From Calocera cornea HHB12733 (Eukaryota > Basidiomycota > Dacrymycetes > Dacrymycetales > Dacrymycetaceae), in assembly GCA_001632435.1 (NCBI GenBank), contig KV424005.1:62001-126000 (forward strand): a stretch of DNA of 64,000 nt. Reading direction: 5' to 3'. Within the stretch, counting starts at the first letter, position 1, and each line of letters starts with the position of its first letter. Made by a program: the position numbers and the translations under genes. Positions 23,411-34,301 of the stretch are shown one piece after another. Below the pieces are notes generated by a model. It did not search any database. It saw only the letters and a program-made list of their open reading frames with translations, and was not told the DNA's origin.

Positions 23411-24112
23411 GATATGACGGCGGCCTCGGAGGAGCGTGATGGGAATGAGAACGTCTAGTGCAAGCCCGTGAGGCCGCAAGGGGGGGCTGCGAACAAAGCC
23501 GGATGTATCTGCGTCGAGGGTCCGTGCGCGGGCTGGCACCGGCCCTAATCTCTTTGAAGGTTTGCGGTCTCGTCGCGGGACTACTGGATGATCGGTGTAT
23601 GGTCTTTGGGTCGCCCCTGTATGTAGGTCGCTCTAATATATTGGTTCTTCGCCCCCTGCTTGCCCGTACGCTAGGCAGCCTGTTTGAGAATCTAACATGT
23701 AGAGCATGAGGAGGGACCGAACAGCAGCCATGAGTGACTGTATGCGCGCACAGAGAGAAAACACCAGGCACGTGACGGGACGTGACGAGACGAGACGCAT
23801 ACAGTGCTTAATGCGTCCTGGCAGAACAGATCACCCAACTGCTCCGGAACCCTCAAAAGAGCAAATGATATACTACCCCCTCCTCCACGGTATAATAGAT
23901 ACAGCTGATGTTATGGTATCTAGTTTTCGCATGCGACTGGCTGGCTCCAAAACAGCACCAGCACCAGTGTCCAGAGCGTGTCTCCCAGCTGGCTTTTCTG
24001 CCCTGCACCGCACCGCATCGCGTGGTGCCCCGGTCGATCCTTCCTGCAAGTTCGCACCATCGCTTCGACTCTGCATTGGGGAGTGGCAGCGCCGCAGAGG
24101 CGTGCTGCGGCA
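23411..24112. other. Intergenic stretch
   Basis: F-box gene promoter and 3' flank of the glycosyltransferase gene; no gene supported. Confidence 0.4.
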
Positions 24113-25453
24113 CTACCGCCCCTCCGCCGCGTCCGCGTCCCGCTCCTTCAGCAGCCGCTTCTCGACCTTTGTATCCTCGGGCCCCACGAACGCGCGGACC
24201 ATGCGCGTGAAGCTGGATTCGCCCTTCAGCACACGGGACGGGGTGAGCGGCTCGAGGTACTGCATCGCGAGGGATTCCCAGGCATGATACCTGTGTGAGC
24301 GCGTGAGTGTGTGAGCACAGCGGGCAGAAGTGAATCGAAGGAAAGGGGGGAGTGCGAGTGCGAGGTGCAAAGTGCGCAGTGCGGGGGCTAAGGTGGGGAT
24401 TCGGAAGGAAGGACGCACGTCAGCTGCCCGGACTTGAAGAAGTCCCACCCGCCCTTGCCGGCTTCGGACGGCACGTGCACCAGGTCGATGTCCTCTCCCC
24501 TCCAGAGCGGGTAGAACATTGCCCGATTGCCCAGAACCGTGAGTTCGCGGGGATACAGGCGGGCCAGTTCCTGTGCAGCCGCGTCAGCCCTATTCCGGGT
24601 ACCGAGGTGGAGGGAGAGGGGGACGCACCCATGGCTTGGCTACGCTGTGCCCGGCCCAGACGCTCCCGTCAAAGCTCTCGTACGTCGCCAGCCAGCGCTG
24701 CAAGAATGGCGCCTCCGGCCGCGCGACGATGACGGCGTTGCACAGCCCACCGGGCTCGAGAGCGGTCCGCCGGCTGTCCGGGCTCATCTCCATGCCGAGC
24801 ACGACGTCCTGCGTCATGAGTCCCGCACGGTCAAAGTTGCGCAGGACGTAGGTGTCGATGTCGACGTATATGCCGCCGAAGGCGATGAGCAGCTGCAGGC
24901 GGAGGACATCGGCCTTGTGTGCGAAGTGCGTAAGGCGGTGGCCGTACACTTCTGTGGGGGGCGTGAGCGGGGAGAGCGTGATGTGCGGGGCGAGCAGGTC
25001 CCAGTACGGCCCGTGCGGGGGCGAGGAGTGGTGGTGGTGCATTAGCATGAGGCGGGGCTTGAGCGAGAGCAAGGCAGAGCGCAGGGCGAGGTAGTGGAAG
25101 TATGGCAGCGGGGGCGGGCGGTCGCCTGAGAGGTGGTAGATCGTGTGCACTATCGGGGGGACTTGATTGCCCTTGGTCGGGGCGGGAAAAGCGGAGGTGT
25201 TGACTGCGAGTGGTGGGAGGGGTGGGAGGTCCTTGGGGAGGTTGGGGGAGGGGAAGAGGGAGGGCGGGACGTAGAATGGGATGCGGGCTGTGAGGGCGAG
25301 GGAGGCGGAGGCGTACGGCGGTGTGGTTGTGAGGGGGATAGGGGACAGCCTGCCGAGGTAGTACGCTGTCGAGAGGGCGAGGAGGGCGAGGAGGGCGAGG
25401 AAGAGGCGGTGGGGGAGGAACGGGAAGGGGATGGGCAGCGTCAGGCCGAGCAT
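24113..25453 (-). CDS. Type II membrane glycosyltransferase with DxD motif (GT32-like)
   Basis: Three exons, 25453..24629, 24570..24419 and 24290..24113, give 384 residues with consistent phases. ATG 25453 begins MLGLTLPIPFPFLPHRLFLA followed by more Leu/Ala, a single signal anchor as in Golgi type II enzymes. The catalytic part has PPIVHTIYH, HKADVLRLQLLIAFGGIYVD and IDTYVLRNF: the R-x-x-x-L-x-x-x-GG-x-Y-x-D-x-D block of sugar transferases that use a DxD motif to hold metal and nucleotide sugar. Later blocks are GLCNAVIVARPEAPFLQRWL and LVHVPSEAGKGGWDFF. The GT32 family (Och1-type and related) is the closest fit; donor and acceptor are unknown. An in-frame upstream ATG at 25573 would bury the anchor, so 25453 was chosen. 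Confidence 0.8.
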
Positions 25454-26056
25454 CTTGCGCGTGTCGGGCTCGTGCCGCTGGCCGTGGGTGCTGGGCAGCG
25501 GCGAGCGGGTCGGTTTGGGCCGGAGGGGGAGCGCAAGACGCCCGGCGCGTCGAGAGCGGGCTTGGGCGAGCACGTCGTAAAGGTCGGCGCCGCCTGGCTA
25601 GAGTCGGCTCGCGTGGGCTGCTGCGCTTGCACTCGCGCCGCGTTGGAGGGTTGGTCCCCTGCTCCCGCTCGTCTGTTCAGCAACGCAGCAGCGAGATGGC
25701 AGTTGCAGAACAAGCGCACCCCCTGCCGGAGTGACAGAATCGGACGCGGGACGCGGATGAAGCCCAGATCAAGAGCCGACAGAGACGGGGTGGGGAGGTG
25801 TGTAGGTGATACCGATTGTTGTCGGCGGAGGAAGAGGAAGAGAAAGAGGTCTGTCAGTAATTCTGGGCACTGCCACCAAGGGTGTATAGGGTCGCGTTGG
25901 GCGCCACGCATCCAGGGCGGCAGCACGTTTCACGTCTCCCGCAGGGAGGTGGGGGCGTTGCTTGGGAGCATACACCGAGCTACCGCCTGCTGCCACCTGC
26001 TTGTACGCCATCCTGTACCTATCTGCACTCTTGATCCCCAAGAACCAGCAGGAGCC
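25454..26056. promoter_or_regulatory. Shared divergent promoter region, glycosyltransferase and GNA1
   Basis: About 600 bp separates the two divergent start codons, so both promoters must lie here. No clear TATA box was found. Purely positional. Confidence 0.5.
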
Positions 26057-26789
26057 ATGTCCCTCTTCCCGCCCTCCCTGCTCCCGCCCAGCACCCTCCC
26101 GGACGATCTCGTCCTCCGGCCCCTGCACACAGAAGACCTCCAGCTCGGCCACCTGGACGTCCTCTCCGTGCTCTCCCCCACGCCCGCGCTCTCCCCGGCG
26201 CAATACACGGCTATCGTCCAGTCCATGCTCGCCCGGCCAGACACGTACGTCTCTCCCTCCTCATCCCCCGAGCCAGCTGACACATATCCGGGCGAGAAGG
26301 TACTACCCGCTCGTCGTCTTCTCCCCCTCGAGCAACAAAATCCTCGCCTGTGCGACGCTCATCGTCGAGCGCAAGTTCCTCCGCGGCGGCGGGCTCGTGG
26401 GGCACATAGAGGACGTGGCCGTCTCCCAGCTCGCGCAAGGCAAAGGGCTCGGCAAGGTCCTCGTCGTCGCGCTTGCGAGGCTCGCGGAAAGCTTGGGGTG
26501 CTACAAGTGCATATTGGACTGCTCGCAGGATAATATCCCGTTCTATGAAAAGTGCGGCTTCTATCAGAAGGAGTATGAGATGGTGCGTCTGCACCGTTAC
26601 TCCTCCTCCCTGCGGCGGGCTGTGCGCAGAGTGGCTGGCGGGCCCGCGGCGGGGAGAGGTCGCTGTAAGGATTAAAGCTGACGCAGAGCGCAGGTACAAT
26701 ACTTCGGTGCAGCGAAGAAGTCGCAGCCCACACCGAGCGCGACCAGCACGGCCGCTGCACCCGAGCCTTCCAAGCCTGCAAACCTGTAG
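26057..26789 (+). CDS. GNA1: Glucosamine 6-phosphate N-acetyltransferase
   Basis: Exons 26057-26244, 26300-26582 and 26694-26789 join in frame to 188 residues. The GNAT core is clear: LVLRPLHTEDL at the N-terminus, YYPLVVF, ILACATLIVERKFLRGGG, GHIEDVAVSQLAQGKGLGKV (acetyl-CoA pyrophosphate loop), LGCYKCILDCSQDN, and PFYEKCGFYQKEYEMVQYF, which is the Gna1 signature. The enzyme makes N-acetylglucosamine 6-phosphate in the UDP-GlcNAc pathway, which feeds chitin, N-glycans and GPI anchors, in the cytosol. The C-terminal exon adds a Pro/Ala/Ser-rich tail of about 27 residues not usual in yeast Gna1. It is divergent from a predicted glycosyltransferase gene. Confidence 0.9.
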
Positions 26790-28307
26790 CCTGCAGCCCG
26801 GAGCCCGGGGGCGCCCAACGCTCTGGCTCTGCACACTGTGCGATGCAGCAGAGACCGGTTTCGGATCGGAGCATGTATGTCGCGCTGGGGTCGTACGACC
26901 GGACCACGTATGTATTTTAGCCCCCACGAGCAAGGGCATCAAGCGACTATTTGCACCTATCCGAGCGGCGAGGTCCGATGCTCCGACGATGGTCGATCTG
27001 AACAGAACAGATCGCTCGCGACTGTGCTGTACAGCGCGGCAGGGGACAGGGGACAGTGGCGGCCCAACAGTCTCCGACACGGGGCAGTGGGGCGCGAAAC
27101 TCGAACAGGCAGCGCGTGCCAAGCCCTGCCAGGAAGAGGCCTGCCAAGCGCATATTGCATACGTGTACCGGGCTGCAGTCCTGCATACTGCAGAGCACGT
27201 TGTCCTCGTCTCCCGCGTCGAGGGGACCTCTGATGGTTTCCCGTCTACTGCAAACGGTCTGTGCAGCGCAGCCCTGACGGGCAGGCGCGATGTCAAGGCT
27301 TCGCCCCTCCTCCTATCGCTATCGCCCTCCTGCCTGTACTCACTGCAGCTCAGAAGGTCCACAGCTGTCAGCGCACGATAGCGGATCTAGCCTGCTGATG
27401 TTCTGAGCTGATGCTAATCTAGCCACTATCTTGGCGTCCAGAGCCTTGTGAATGGTAGCGCATCCGAGCGCTCCGGGTTTTGCGATCGCGCCCTTCCGCT
27501 TCGACGAACTGAACGGCACGGAAGGCGCACTCTCCGCAGGTCCGCCGTGCACCGGGATCCGGTCGGCAGCCGATGCCCCAGCCTCCAGCCTCGTGCTGCA
27601 GTGCAACGGCGCTTCGAGTCTTCGACAGAGGCCTTCATTTCCAACCCAAGAAGCACGACAGTGAGTGCACAATCACAGGGTTGTACATAAGAAGTACGTC
27701 GACTTTGTTTGCAACTGGTGATGGTTGCCCCCTACCCGTCGCTTGTGCCCGTCAGCAGTAGATCCCCGGGAAGGTAGTCAGGAGCCCGAGCCCGGCCGGC
27801 GCCTGATGCAGTGCGCTGTGGAGCCCCAAGCCGTGCTCTTGCGCACCGCGCCAATAGTAGTAGTAGTGTAAGTCCCGCGTACATTGTCAAGCGGTCGTTG
27901 TGCACGGTCGTCCCAGGACGGGTTGCGGGCACAGGCTCGCTTATCGGCGTATCGCTCTCAGCAAGAAGTGTGGTGCCGGCATTTGGTATTTCGTATTCAG
28001 TGCACTTCATTCGAACGTGTTCGGGTAGCAGCAGCATATCACAGGACCGGTTGCTTGCAGGCAACCTCAGATAGGCTTCGAGTAATACAGTTTTCTTATT
28101 CCGACTTCCTGCACAACCCTTTGGGGGAGCGTGATGCCGTTTCTTGACCTATTGAAATGTCGGACCCGCGCGGGGAACACCACACGATGTATTGCGCCGT
28201 GGGGACAACGAGCACCCCGGCCGCGGAGAAGAAGCTAACAGGGCGCGATGCCGGCAGAGGGCCAGCGAAGGCGCACGAGCCCCGCCCCAGTAACACAGCG
28301 TAAATCG
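26790..28307. other. Stretch without a supported gene, left flank of the large element
   Basis: Long frames over this stretch are artefacts of GC-rich composition; none has a motif or splice support. It ends at the putative left terminus of the 23-kb element. Confidence 0.4.
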
Positions 28308-28326
28308 GACAAAACCTCCATACCGG
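28308..28326 (+). repeat. Left terminal inverted repeat of the 23-kb element
   Basis: GACAAAACCTC, four bases, CCGG. The reverse complement of 51308-51327 has the same two blocks with a five-base spacer. Confidence 0.55.
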
Positions 28327-28337
28327 AAGCTATTCCC

Positions 28338-28470
28338 TACTATACTGACCCGTACTGGCTGGTACCGTCCGGTACTGTCCGGTACTGACGGTATCGCTCA
28401 GTACCCGTCCGTAACCGTCCGTACGTGTCAGTACATGTCAGTACCCGTCCGTACCCGTCCGTACCCACCC
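28338..28470 (+). repeat. Left subterminal GTAC repeat array
   Basis: A cluster of about a dozen short copies of GGTACTGTCC and CCGTACCCGTCC type words, many palindromic around GTAC. The same words occur in inverted orientation inside the right end. Likely binding sites for the element's integrase or another element protein; this is inferred from position only. A few further copies extend to about 28620. Confidence 0.75.
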
Positions 28471-28743
28471 TGTATCCTTCTGCTTCCCTCTGCCTGAACG
28501 CGTGGTCGTCCCTGTACCTACCGGGACCGACCCGTACCGACATCTAACCCTGAAACCGGATGTGTCGGGATCTGATTACCCCATGTAAGGACCCCGTACT
28601 GTACGGTACTCACGGTATTGGTTGTTTTATTTCTCGGTCAGCTTCCCCGCAACGCGGATTTCCCGCGCGCCATTTCCTCCCATATTCCACACATTTGACT
28701 GCTACTGGGGTCTATCTTTCGATCCATCAAATCACTGTTTACC

Positions 28744-31700
28744 ATGACGCCGCTCTATATCGGCCTTTTTTTCCGCCGCATCCTTTCCCTCCTCCCGCGC
28801 AGTCCCGCCGTATCTTCCACTCCCGTTCTGGCGTTCCCCTCTCTCTCAAATCGTCCCTGTACTTCATCCCTTTCCACCCTTGCCAGTTCCCACCCATCCC
28901 GTATCGCTTTGCGGCAGGCGTCCACCCTCCCATACAGATTGCGCCCTATGTTCCATTCAAGTGCTCCCAGTACTGTGCGGCACTATGCCCATCCCTGCAG
29001 CCAATCTCCCACCCCCCCTTCCGACATCCCGTCCTCCTGTCTTTGCACCTGCTACGTCGTACCACCTGAACATCCAGGATTCGTCCTTATCAATGGTTCC
29101 TATCCGCCTCTGGACTCTTCCCTCCTTTTACTTCCCTGCTTGACGTGCACTCACCCCCTCTTACGTCACCTCCCTGCCTACCCTTTACCAATAGCTCCTC
29201 AAACGTCCCCAGGTTTCCTAGCCTCCGGAGGTCCGCCAGATCTTTTCTCCCATGCTACCCCTCAAGACCCCGCCCTGGCACAAAATCTTCTCAGCATCCT
29301 CGCTCCAACTGGTCCTGGTCGGCACAACACCCAGGACGCTGTTCGGCGCATTCTTGCCTCCCACCAAGAGCAGTCTAGTACGGAACCCCATGCAACATAT
29401 CCCGCTCATCTTTCCCTTTCACCCCCTCTTCCATTCCCAGTAACCCACTCCGATGCTCGGACTTATACCCTTGCCTCTCGTAATCGCAGTATGCAACGGC
29501 ACACCGCGCCTACCACCGAGGAAACTCACCTCCGACAACATCCAGTCCGGACCCGCCGAACCATTCCCCCGCGATCGGATGTTTCTTCAGAATTCCTTGC
29601 TTTGCTCCGTGTCGATCCTGTCTATAGCCAATCCAACCCATCCGTACGCTTTCTATTCGTCCCATCTCGCCCATCCAGGCTCTCTTTCTCATATGTTTGT
29701 CCAGCCCGCCGCTCCCCCTCACAAGCGCTACGTTACCGCTTATATGCCCTTCCTTGAAGTGTACTACAACCCCTCCTCTTTCCCCTACCTCGCTCATTTA
29801 TCTGCAGGAGTAACGCTGCTCACCTTCTTGCCGCTGTAACCTTGCCAGACCAAACCAAGCTCCCTCGCCTTATCGCCACGCTCATATCAGTCTTTCCTCA
29901 TCTCAACATTCCGCCATGTCTTTCGCCGTCGGGCTCTACCATACCGTCCTTCGAAACCTCCCTACCTTTGGTACCATTGATACCCGACTCATCCTATATG
30001 GTTCCCGCCGGCGACCTTGACCGCTTAACAGTCGGTGGACTGCTGAAGTCCCTGTCCAGATATGTCCGCGGCAAGCGCAAAGCCAACGCCTTGCCACTCG
30101 TCATTGAATTCGGTTCGCATCCCATCTCACCGCCCTACCCCCTTCTTTCATACTTATAAATACCTTCATGCAGGACCTACGCATCAGCCTCTCACCCTTC
30201 GCGACTCCTCCACCCCGTCCAGCGGGGTGTGGTCCTTTATGGAACACTTCAAAACCGATAGTAGAACTTCTACTTTCCCTGTCCCCAGGGTCGGTTATCC
30301 CGTCTTCCCATTCTCCCACGGCTGACCTCTTACAATAGAAACCAATTATCTTGGCTGAGCTTCGGCAGCTCACCGCTGCCGCTCTCCACGCACCCTCCCT
30401 ACCTCTTCTCCGGCCCTCCTCATCCCTCTCATCTCATCTCCCCAGTCTCCCAAATCCAGATTCACCCTCTTCTCCTCCATCATCCCGGTCTCATCCGTCT
30501 CTTCGCAATGGAAATCCCGGACCTCTCCCTCAGCGTCCCAGCTCATACCAAGCCGTCCCCGCTTCCTACCCAGGTGTTTACCCCTCCTTTCCCGGCACAT
30601 CGCAGAACCATCATCTGCCATCCACTTCCCAGGTTCCCCAACAACGTCTCTCTCCCCTCCACAACGATCCATTGGCGCATACTCAGCTTCCTGTTCCCCT
30701 CCCTCTCCCTCCTCCCAATCTGGCGTCTCCGCACGTCCCTCTCACGGTGTCCACCCCCCTACCTCTCTTACCATCTCCCCATTCCCATTCTCTTCCCCCC
30801 CGGGTCCCGGCTTCACCGCCGACTATATCCACCACTTTCCCCCCCTCCAGTATGCTCCAGCCTCCCCCTACAATCCTCCCACTTCCTGAACCTTCCTCCC
30901 GCGACTACAGACCCCTTTCGTACCCCCCTGCAGTTGCTTCTTCCTTGGAGCCTCGCCCCGGCGTTTCTAACCCACAGTCTGATCCCCGCCTCTCTTCTAC
31001 ATATCAACCTCCCTCCTTCCCCCCTCCAACGCAATCCTCTGTCAATCCTTCCATTACTTCCCCCCCTTCCCAAGAGTCCTGGACCACCCTTACCTCTTCG
31101 TATCGTACACCCATCCCTCCTTCAAGCGGTCCTCAACGATTGGCTCCCTCCACTTCTCCTGCGCCATCTTCCCATCGTGTCTCCCCCACGGATTCCGGCA
31201 TCTTTTCCTCTTGGAAAACATGTGTCTCCCTCGCCAATCCCGTACCCTCCGCTGCTGACTTGGACTATTATCCCCCGTGTGATAACCTCGAGGAAGCAGC
31301 TGCAGCTCTCCGGGACTATTTGCGCGACGCCGTCAAACCCGTCCTCGGGCTGCAACCGGATGTTCACCGTTCGATCCCCGCGTTGTTGTCAGAGCTTCAC
31401 TTCCCAATCATGGCGTGAGTTTGACTTCCTTCGTGAGACCTGACATTCAATTCTTCATCAGTGGACGTGGCATCGGTAGCGGAGCCAATCTCGAAGTATG
31501 CCAAGCTACCCTAGATCGCTTCGCCCCACACCTCATTTCTCTCTCCTTTGGGGATTACAACACCTTGCGCATCAAGTCTTTTGGTGCCAGTGCCCCTCTT
31601 GAGGCTCGCTATCTATCCGAAGAGGCTAAGGTCGATTTCGCCGCCCTCGGCCTGCTTGTCGTCGTCTTCCTTAAACTATTTCAGTTCGGACCAGCATCCT

Positions 31701-32850
31701 TCTCCCCACTGACTGTACTCCTCGCCATTGCTGGTCACGACTCCATCACTCTAAGGTCTCTCCGTTCTTTCGCTCCTGAAATGGCACGATTTGTGGAGCT
31801 ATTTGAGCTCATGGGCCCCAATGGTTGCCTCAAACCTTTCTCTCACAGTATGGTACGTTACAGACAATCTTGCACGCGCCACGCACAATAGTCACCGCAA
31901 CACTCACACCTCCTCCCAGGAACCTGCCCATCCCGAACATTTCATCGCCTCAGTCGTTTACGGCGTTGCCAACCTAGAGGTTCGATGCATTGTTTCCATC
32001 CCGTCATCGTGTATCTCACAGTCCGGACGGTTGTCTCTCTCGCAGGATGGCGACTTGGCCACTCCCCGCACACCGGCACTTCATCGTGCTTGGCTGTCCT
32101 CCATCTTACATAGAGTCTTGTTTCTATCCGATCGCAATGACACTCATACCTTCGACGCCTTTGCGGCCGGCCTCAATGCACCTTTCTCCCCTCTTTCCTT
32201 GAGAGATGCCGTTAGTATTCATCCATACCATTCCTATCCCTACTCATCCAGCCTTCTAGTTTCTTCGGCAATTCAACATCTCGCCTCTCTCATTTGTTCG
32301 CTCTATGTGGCCTGATCGACGCATTCACGTCACCGCCGACGTGAGTAGCCGCATTCGCTGGGATGACGTCCCGGTCGATCAGATCCCTCTCTACAAGCAA
32401 CTCGCTCTGCATGCCGCTTTCACACGTTTCCTTCATGGTACCGGCGTCCCTCCGCGTGCTGCCTTGCGACAGTCCGTCGGGGATTGGGTCCCGCCGGCTT
32501 CGTACTCAGCAGACGCTACGGAAGATCCTCTGTTCAGAGCCGTCATGTTCTATCGTGTTGCAACAGGCGTCCCATATCTTCTACCTTCGTCCTCCCGTCT
32601 TTTTGTGCGTGCTTCGTCTCTTTGCAATCTGTCTCTGCTCATCTCTCCACAGATCAAGTTAGATAAGAACCTCTCCCACTGCAAATTTCAAGCGTGCACC
32701 CAGCAAGTATCCATTCCTCTTGAGCGGGGTACCTCGTCATGGTACCATCAAACCAGTCCTGACTGGGAAGAGGATTACGAGGCTATGTTGTTTATTCAAA
32801 TGATTGGTGATGCTCGAATTGGAGACACGTTTTCAATGAACACACTCTAG
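28744..32850 (+). CDS. Long Pro-rich protein with HECT-like C-terminal lobe (multi-exon)
   Basis: A run of compatible coding segments on the forward strand. The N-terminal segment (from ATG 28744) is Pro/Ser-rich with QDPALAQNLLSILAPTG. Then HLLAAVTLPDQTKLPRLIAT, LDRLTVGGLLKSLSRYV, a long disordered Pro/Ser region (about 30370-31180), and folded segments AADLDYYPPCDNLEEAAAAL, LEVCQATLDRFAPHLISLSF, FAPEMARFVELFELMG, TFDAFAAGLNAPFSPLSL, and the last exon with FYRVATGVPYLLP, QACTQQVSIPL and DYEAMLFIQMIGDA. The order F-x-x-x-TG-x-P-x-x-P, then A/T-C-x(5)-P-L, then a helix with I-G is that of a HECT C-lobe, with the Cys of QACTQQ in the place of the catalytic Cys. That is an inference from motif order. 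Exon borders are not fully resolved and two genes are possible. Confidence 0.5.
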
Positions 32851-34301
32851 ATCTAGACTAGATACGCGTTTGTCACCAGGGAGCTCCTTTAGTGTAGTAT
32901 TCCGCGTCACTCAGGCGCTCATACTTCATTTGCCCCTCTGTCGGATCTCATTTATGGATGTCATTCTTTGAGGACCTCAATGTATCAACGTTTTGGAGGC
33001 CCCTTATGTCCCCATCTCACTCTTCCTGTAGCCTACCTCCAGGCCATCCCATGGTCTCAACGTACCACACTGTCATCGCTCTCATCCGGAGGTGCTGAAT
33101 GGATGCGTCCAGACGGTATCATACCCGCCAGGCACGGCCATCACTGCGTTCATTGGACACTCTATGGCAACATTCCCTCACACATCTCTCCTCTCTGCAC
33201 GAGTCCGAGGGGCCGGGATGGGAAGAAGGCGCCCACAATAATTCCTGTATGCCGTATGCTTCAAGGTGCAACGCTCCAGTAAATCCCTCCGGCTTTTGCC
33301 ATATCATCTCGCTTTGCTGGCTTTCTAATGACCCCCTACCCGTATGGTCATCAATGTCTCCATCTGGTCAAATACGGTTCGCTGGACCTTCGCCATCGGC
33401 GGTGATACGCAGCAGCACAGGTAGTTCAGTATAGCCCTCATTCTCTATCTTTCTCAGTCTTTCTCTCGCGGTCTCATATCATCATCTGTCCGAAGTCGGC
33501 GCATCCGCCTGGCTTGGTCTGAATGCGTCCGGCTCGCTTCAACAACATCAACATCACACTCGGCTAGCTTAGCATGGGAGCGCTCCGAACCATAGGATCT
33601 TCTCAATATACATACACCGGTCCCATCCAGCTTACTCCTTCCACCGTCCATGTCGTAAATGGTTGCGCATCTGTACGATAGTCGCTTATCGTCAACAGGC
33701 GTCTCTCCTTCATCTCTAGGCGCTTCGTGCCCAGTTCACTGAGTCTTATTTAGGTATTTATGTCTGTTCGGCTGGCGCTGTTCTCTCTTCGGTTGCTCGG
33801 GTCTCGTCTCGCACAATGTGGAGTTATACCGTCTTACCCGGCCGGTCCCGGACTGTCCCGGACTGACTGGCGTCTCTCCTTCATCTCTAGGCGCATCGTG
33901 CCCAGTTCACTGAGTCTTATTTAGGTATTTATGTCTGTTCGGCTGGCGTTGTTCTCTCTTCGGTTGCTCGGGTCTCGTCTCGCACAATGTGGAGTTATAC
34001 CCTCTTACCGGCCGGTCCCGGACTGTCCCGGACTGACTGGCATACACTCTGAAAGCGTCCCGCACTGTTCCGTACACGTCATCGTCTCCTCTGGCGCACG
34101 ATATTTCAATCCGATCACATTAGCCCCCCCCCCCGCCCGGCAGTAGGTACTCTCAGCTACCCAGAGGTCGTCGGCAACAATATCAGGTCTTCAACAGCAC
34201 ATCGAATCAGAGCAGGCATGAGCCTAGGTCACTCGCTTCCCACTCTTCCCCTTCCTCGTCCACGTTCAGTATCTCCTGAACATATTTAGATGTCAGCAAT
34301 C
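32851..34301. other. Stretch without a supported gene, contains a tandem duplication
   Basis: Between two convergent genes. Apart from the 171-bp duplication at 33698-34040 and a C-rich run near 34127, nothing is recognised. Confidence 0.4.
33698..34040 (+). repeat. 171-bp tandem duplication, two copies
   Basis: 33698-33868 and 33869-34040 are nearly identical, with a handful of substitutions and one single-base difference in a C run. Each unit ends in the CCCGGACTGTCCCGGACTGACT motif family, itself an internal short repeat. Confidence 0.9.

Noticed and set aside
25133..26533. A 466-codon forward frame
   Set aside because: It overlaps the glycosyltransferase on the other strand and runs through GNA1 exon 1 in a wrong frame; an artefact of GC-rich sequence.
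26211..27362. A 383-codon reverse frame
   Set aside because: Antisense of GNA1, no motif; GNA1 has clear domain and splice support.
30508..31443. A 311-codon forward frame overlapping the Pro-rich region
   Set aside because: The alternative frame has Pro/Ser codon composition in keeping with the upstream and downstream exons and ends with folded sequence; this one is a shifted shadow.
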